Shown: positions 58,287 through 64,000 of the stretch, piece after piece
Layout: each line of letters opens with the position of its first letter
Numbering within the stretch: position 1 is the stretch's first letter
From: Clavibacter michiganensis
Lineage (GTDB): Bacteria > Actinomycetota > Actinomycetes > Actinomycetales > Microbacteriaceae
Length of the DNA: 64,000 nucleotides
Assembly: GCF_002151125.1 (NCBI RefSeq)
Contig: NZ_MDJZ01000012.1
Location: forward strand, 62,001 to 126,000
Reading direction: 5' to 3'
Translations under genes and position numbers: made by a program
Notes under the pieces: generated by a model
Told to the model about the DNA's origin: nothing
What the model saw: only the letters and a program-made list of their open reading frames with translations
Database searches by the model: none

Positions 58287-59639
58287 ATGCATTCGATCAG
58301 CAGGAGACAGGCGCTGGGGGTGGGGGCCGCCGCCGCGGGCACGCTGGCCCTCGCGTCCTGCTCGGCACCGGGCGGGAGGCTGGTCAACTCCGATCCGGTC
58401 ATCCCCGCCGCCGCACCGGGCGAGAAGGTCACGCTCACGTACTGGGCGTGGTTGAAGGATCTGCAGAAGGTCGCGGACGTGTGGAACGCGCAGAACCCCG
58501 ACATCCAGGTCGAGGCGGTCTGGATCCCCGGCGGCAACGCCGGCGGCTACAACAAGATGTACTCGGCCATCACGGCCGGCGGTGGACCCGACATCGGCCA
58601 GGTCGAGCTCCGGCAGCTGCCCGAGTTCCTCCTCGCCAACGGCCTCGTCGACCTCACCCGCTACGGCGTCGAGGAGTACCGCGACCGGTACGACGAGGCG
58701 CTGTGGAAGCAGGTCAGCTTCCAGGACGGCGTCTTCGGGATCCCGCAGGACTCCGGCCCCATGGCCTTCTACTACCAGCCCGAGCTCCTCGACCAGGTGG
58801 GCGGCCAGCCGCCCGCGACCTGGGACGACTGGGCGGCGATCAGCGCCGAGGTCCGCAAGACCGGCCCCGGCAACTACCTCGACTGCTTCCCCGTCTCCGA
58901 CGCCAGCGTCTTCACCTCGTACGCGACGCAGGCCGGCGCGAACTGGTTCCGGATCGACGGCGAGCGCTGGGTGGTCGACATGCTCGACGAGCGGACGATG
59001 GAGGTCGCCGCGTTCTTCGACAGGGCCATCGACGACGACGTGGTCAACACGAGCTTCACGGCGTACTCGCCGCCCTGGTACGCGGCCGCCGCCGACGCGA
59101 AGATCTTCGGCGTCACGAGCGCGAGCTGGGGCGACGCCCTCATCCAGTCGGTCTCCGGCGGCGAGGGCAAGTGGCGCGTGGCGCCCATGCAGACGTGGTC
59201 GTTCGACGGGGCGTACGGGTCCAGCTACCTCGGCGGATCCACCGCGGCCGTGCTCGCGAACAGCAAGCACCCCGTGGAGGCGCTCAAGTTCATGACGTGG
59301 ATGACGACCTCCCCCGAGGGCATCGACGCGATGATCGCGAACTCCGGCATCGGCTGGTCGCCGTCGCCCGACTACATCGGCGCATCCCGCCAGGAGCCGA
59401 GCGAGTGGTTCAGCGGCCAGAGCTACAACGAGGAGGTCTTCGTGCCGGCCGCGAAGGAGCAGAACCTCGACTGGACCTGGTGCCCGCTCACGCAGTTCAC
59501 CCTCAACACCCTCCAGGACGAGTTCCGCCGCAAGCTCACGAGCGGCCAGACCCTCGTCGAGTCGCTGCCGCTGGCGCAGGAGGCCGTGATCGAGGCCTTC
59601 CGCAACAAGGGGCTCACGGTCGAGGCGGCCTCCGCATGA
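58287..59639 (+). CDS. Sugar ABC transporter substrate-binding lipoprotein
   Basis: 450 residues. The signal peptide MHSISRRQALGVGAAAAG has a twin-Arg (SRRQALG) and a lipobox LASC, so it is Tat-exported and lipid-anchored; LspA is encoded at 7 kb. The mature part is an extracellular binding protein type 1 (KVTLTYWAWLKDLQKVADVW). With the two permeases and the adjacent beta-galactosidase it probably binds a galactoside or oligosaccharide. GGGAGG precedes the ATG. An AT-rich patch (58206-58218) and TAGAGT lie in the presumed promoter; no LacI-type operator was recognised. Confidence 0.9.
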   Translation: MHSISRRQALGVGAAAAGTLALASCSAPGGRLVNSDPVIPAAAPGEKVTLTYWAWLKDLQKVADVWNAQNPDIQVEAVWIPGGNAGGYNKMYSAITAGGGPDIGQVELRQLPEFLLANGLVDLTRYGVEEYRDRYDEALWKQVSFQDGVFGIPQDSGPMAFYYQPELLDQVGGQPPATWDDWAAISAEVRKTGPGNYLDCFPVSDASVFTSYATQAGANWFRIDGERWVVDMLDERTMEVAAFFDRAIDDDVVNTSFTAYSPPWYAAAADAKIFGVTSASWGDALIQSVSGGEGKWRVAPMQTWSFDGAYGSSYLGGSTAAVLANSKHPVEALKFMTWMTTSPEGIDAMIANSGIGWSPSPDYIGASRQEPSEWFSGQSYNEEVFVPAAKEQNLDWTWCPLTQFTLNTLQDEFRRKLTSGQTLVESLPLAQEAVIEAFRNKGLTVEAASA

Positions 59640-60649
59640 GCGTCGCGACGAAGCCGACCGGGGAGCGCACCGCCTCCCGGCCCGGCCGCGTGCAGCGCGC
59701 GGGCGTCAGCAAGGGGCAGCTCAAGAAGTCGCAGACCATCGCGCCGTGGGTCATGCTCGCGCCGTTCCTCGCGGTCTTCCTGCTGACCTTCGTGCTCCCG
59801 ATCATCTACGCGGTCTTCCAGTCGTTCACGACCGTCCGGCGCCAGGGCCTGTTCGGCGAGCAGGGCGTGACCACGGTCTTCGCCGGGTTCGAGAACTACG
59901 CGCTCGCGCTCGCGAACGACGCGTTCACGGCGTCCATCGGCAGGGTGCTGCTGTTCGGCATCGTGCAGGTGCCGGTCATGATCATCCTCTGCACGATCCT
60001 CGCGCTGCTGCTCGAGTCGGCGTCGGCGAAGTGGCCCCAGTTCTTCCGGGCGGCGTACTTCATGCCGTACGGCGTGCCGGGCGTCATCGCGACGATCCTC
60101 TGGGGCTTCCTCTACATCCCGGGGCTGTCGCCCATCATCGACATCGGCGAGATGTTCGGGATCCAGCTCGACTTCCTGGGCGCCGGCACCGTGCTCTGGT
60201 CCATCGCGAACATCGTGACCTGGACCTACACGGGCTACAACATGCTCATCATCATCGCCCAGCTGAAGTCGATCCCCGGGGACGTCTACGAGGCCGCCCG
60301 CATCGACGGCGCGGGCGCGTGGCGCACGGCGGTCTCGATCCAGCTGCCGCTCATCCGGCCGGCGCTCGTGCTCGCGAGCGTCTTCTCGATCATCGGCACG
60401 CTGCAGCTGTTCGCGGAGCCGCAGGTGCTCGCCACCTCCGCGCCCGCGATCGACTCGCAGTACACGCCGAACCTGTCCGCCTACACGACCGCGTTCGCGT
60501 ACAACGACTACGGCGTGGCCGCGGCGCAGGCGGTCATCATCGCCCTCGCCGCGTTCGTCCTGTCGTTCGTGTTCCTCGGGATCACGAACCGGAAGCCCAA
60601 GGAGGAGCGGGAAGCCGCCGCCGCGAAGAAGAAGGAGGCGCGCGCATGA
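59636..60649 (+). CDS. Sugar ABC transporter permease (MalF type)
   Basis: 337 residues with six helices after a 35-residue cytoplasmic tail. The EAA loop is VYEAARIDGAGAWRTAVSI. It forms the channel with the next protein. ATGA overlap with the binding-protein gene. The C-terminal Lys/Glu/Ala-rich tail (KKKEARA) is long for the family. Confidence 0.93.
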   Translation: MSVATKPTGERTASRPGRVQRAGVSKGQLKKSQTIAPWVMLAPFLAVFLLTFVLPIIYAVFQSFTTVRRQGLFGEQGVTTVFAGFENYALALANDAFTASIGRVLLFGIVQVPVMIILCTILALLLESASAKWPQFFRAAYFMPYGVPGVIATILWGFLYIPGLSPIIDIGEMFGIQLDFLGAGTVLWSIANIVTWTYTGYNMLIIIAQLKSIPGDVYEAARIDGAGAWRTAVSIQLPLIRPALVLASVFSIIGTLQLFAEPQVLATSAPAIDSQYTPNLSAYTTAFAYNDYGVAAAQAVIIALAAFVLSFVFLGITNRKPKEEREAAAAKKKEARA

Positions 60650-61611
60650 CCGCCACGGAGATCCGACCGACGGCGGGCGAGGCCGCGGAGAAGGCGGAGC
60701 AGAAGCGCCTCGCGCAGGCCGCCGAGGCGAAGGTGAGCAGGCCGTCGAAGGCCGGCAGCACCCCCGGAGCGGGCTCGAAGCCGGCGACGCGGATCATCGT
60801 CACGGCGATCCTCACGGTCGTCGCGCTGTACTTCCTCGTCCCCGTCTACTACATCGTGGTCGCGGCCACGAAGACGACGGCCGACCTGTTCAGCACCAAC
60901 GGGTTCCTGTTCGCGAACATGAACCTCTGGCAGAACCTCACGATGGTGTTCACGTACGACGACGGCATCTTCGTGCGCTGGTTCCTGAACTCGGTGCTCT
61001 ACGCCGGGGTGGGCGCGCTCATCGCGACGTACTTCGCGGCCGCTGGCGGGTACGCGCTCGCGAAGTACAAGTTCAAGGGGTCGAACCTCGTGTTCGGCAC
61101 GATCCTCGGCGGGGTGCTCGTGCCCGGCACGGCCACCGCGCTGCCGCTGTTCCTGCTGTTCAGCACCATGGGGATCGCGAACACGTACTGGTCGGTGCTC
61201 ATCCCGTCGCTCGTGTCGCCGTTCGGCCTGTTCCTCTGCCGGATCTACGCGCAGGCGTCGGTGGAGGACGCGGTGATCGAGTCGGGCCGGATCGACGGGG
61301 CGAGCGAGCTGCGGATCTTCCACACGCTCGCGCTCCGCTCGATGACGCCCGCGCTCGTGACGGTGTTCCTCTTCCAGCTCGTCGGCATCTGGAACAACTA
61401 CTTCCTGCCGCTGATCATGCTGGCCGACGACAAGCTCTACCCGATCACGCTCGGCCTCAACAACTGGCGGAGCCAGGTCGACCGGCTGCCGGAGTTCTAC
61501 CAGCTCACCACCGGCGGCGTGCTCGTGTCGATCATCCCGCTCATCGCCGCGATGATCGTGCTGCAGAAGTTCTGGCGGGGCGGCCTGACGGACGGAGCGG
61601 TCAAGGGCTGA
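60646..61611 (+). CDS. Sugar ABC transporter permease (MalG type)
   Basis: 321 residues, six helices, EAA-like loop VIESGRIDGASELRIFH. The N-terminal 45 residues are charged and disordered. ATGA overlap with the first permease. No ATPase gene is in the operon; actinobacteria commonly share one MsiK-type ATPase among such systems, which is a family-level inference. Confidence 0.93.
   Translation: MTATEIRPTAGEAAEKAEQKRLAQAAEAKVSRPSKAGSTPGAGSKPATRIIVTAILTVVALYFLVPVYYIVVAATKTTADLFSTNGFLFANMNLWQNLTMVFTYDDGIFVRWFLNSVLYAGVGALIATYFAAAGGYALAKYKFKGSNLVFGTILGGVLVPGTATALPLFLLFSTMGIANTYWSVLIPSLVSPFGLFLCRIYAQASVEDAVIESGRIDGASELRIFHTLALRSMTPALVTVFLFQLVGIWNNYFLPLIMLADDKLYPITLGLNNWRSQVDRLPEFYQLTTGGVLVSIIPLIAAMIVLQKFWRGGLTDGAVKG

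Positions 61612-64000
<2,389 letters not shown>

Overview
The window is GC-rich, densely packed bacterial DNA with no gap longer than about 250 bases between genes. Gene content points to an actinobacterium of the Microbacteriaceae, most like Clavibacter or a close relative. The supporting signs are mycobacterial-type Ku/LigD, a CIRCE plus HAIR heat-shock control region, an IdeR/DtxR iron box, sugar ABC transporters without their own ATPase, and many leaderless genes whose -10 box (TANNNT) ends 6-7 bases before the start codon. I saw no rRNA, tRNA, CRISPR array, insertion sequence or prophage. It reads as ordinary chromosome.

Layout. 1-9.8 kb: the start of an anion permease, a HelD-type RNA polymerase-remodelling ATPase, a VanZ protein, a MetE-related protein, apt, an M50-like membrane peptidase, an aldo/keto reductase, lspA, a PfpI protein and an SMP-30 lactonase. 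10-17.6 kb: a stress block (Dps, SDR, DUF2945), a two-component system, a PBP4-type carboxypeptidase, a resolvase-fold protein that has lost catalytic residues, DUF3072 and PrsW. 17.6-29.9 kb: a FAD oxidase and a 3-methyladenine glycosylase sharing a 58-bp promoter region, divergent ku and ligD (end joining), a fumarylacetoacetase-family enzyme, a tiny acidic protein, a YtxH/LEA-like protein with nine 11-residue repeats, aspartase, DUF429, a polyprenol-phosphate mannosyltransferase-like enzyme and GtrA. 30-44 kb: a divergent Nramp homologue, a purine permease, a phosphate transporter, an esterase, a CYTH-CHAD protein, YihY, oxidoreductases, and a MarR regulator divergent from an epoxide hydrolase.

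44-50.4 kb holds two regulated units. hsp20 has a promoter built into a CIRCE operator with a HAIR-like site just downstream. The converging siderophore operon (decarboxylase, N-hydroxylase, and an acetyltransferase fused to an IucA/IucC synthetase) encodes the four desferrioxamine-type functions in three overlapping genes behind an iron box. 50.5-52.7 kb is a run of very small, strongly acidic, probably disordered proteins followed by a stress-type SDR. 52.8-58.2 kb holds a protein of unknown function, a DUF2231-Rieske protein, an MFS exporter, an NfeD-flotillin pair and a zinc-ribbon protein. 58.3-64 kb is a sugar-uptake operon (lipoprotein and two permeases) followed by a family-2 beta-galactosidase cut by the window edge.

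The themes are stress protection, iron acquisition, DNA repair and carbohydrate use. No single novel multi-gene system is certain. The best candidates for follow-up are the fused siderophore enzyme, the acidic/LEA-like stress proteins, the 15-base palindrome shared by helD and hsp20, the non-canonical Nramp and resolvase homologues, and a strong excess of the hexamer GGATCC.
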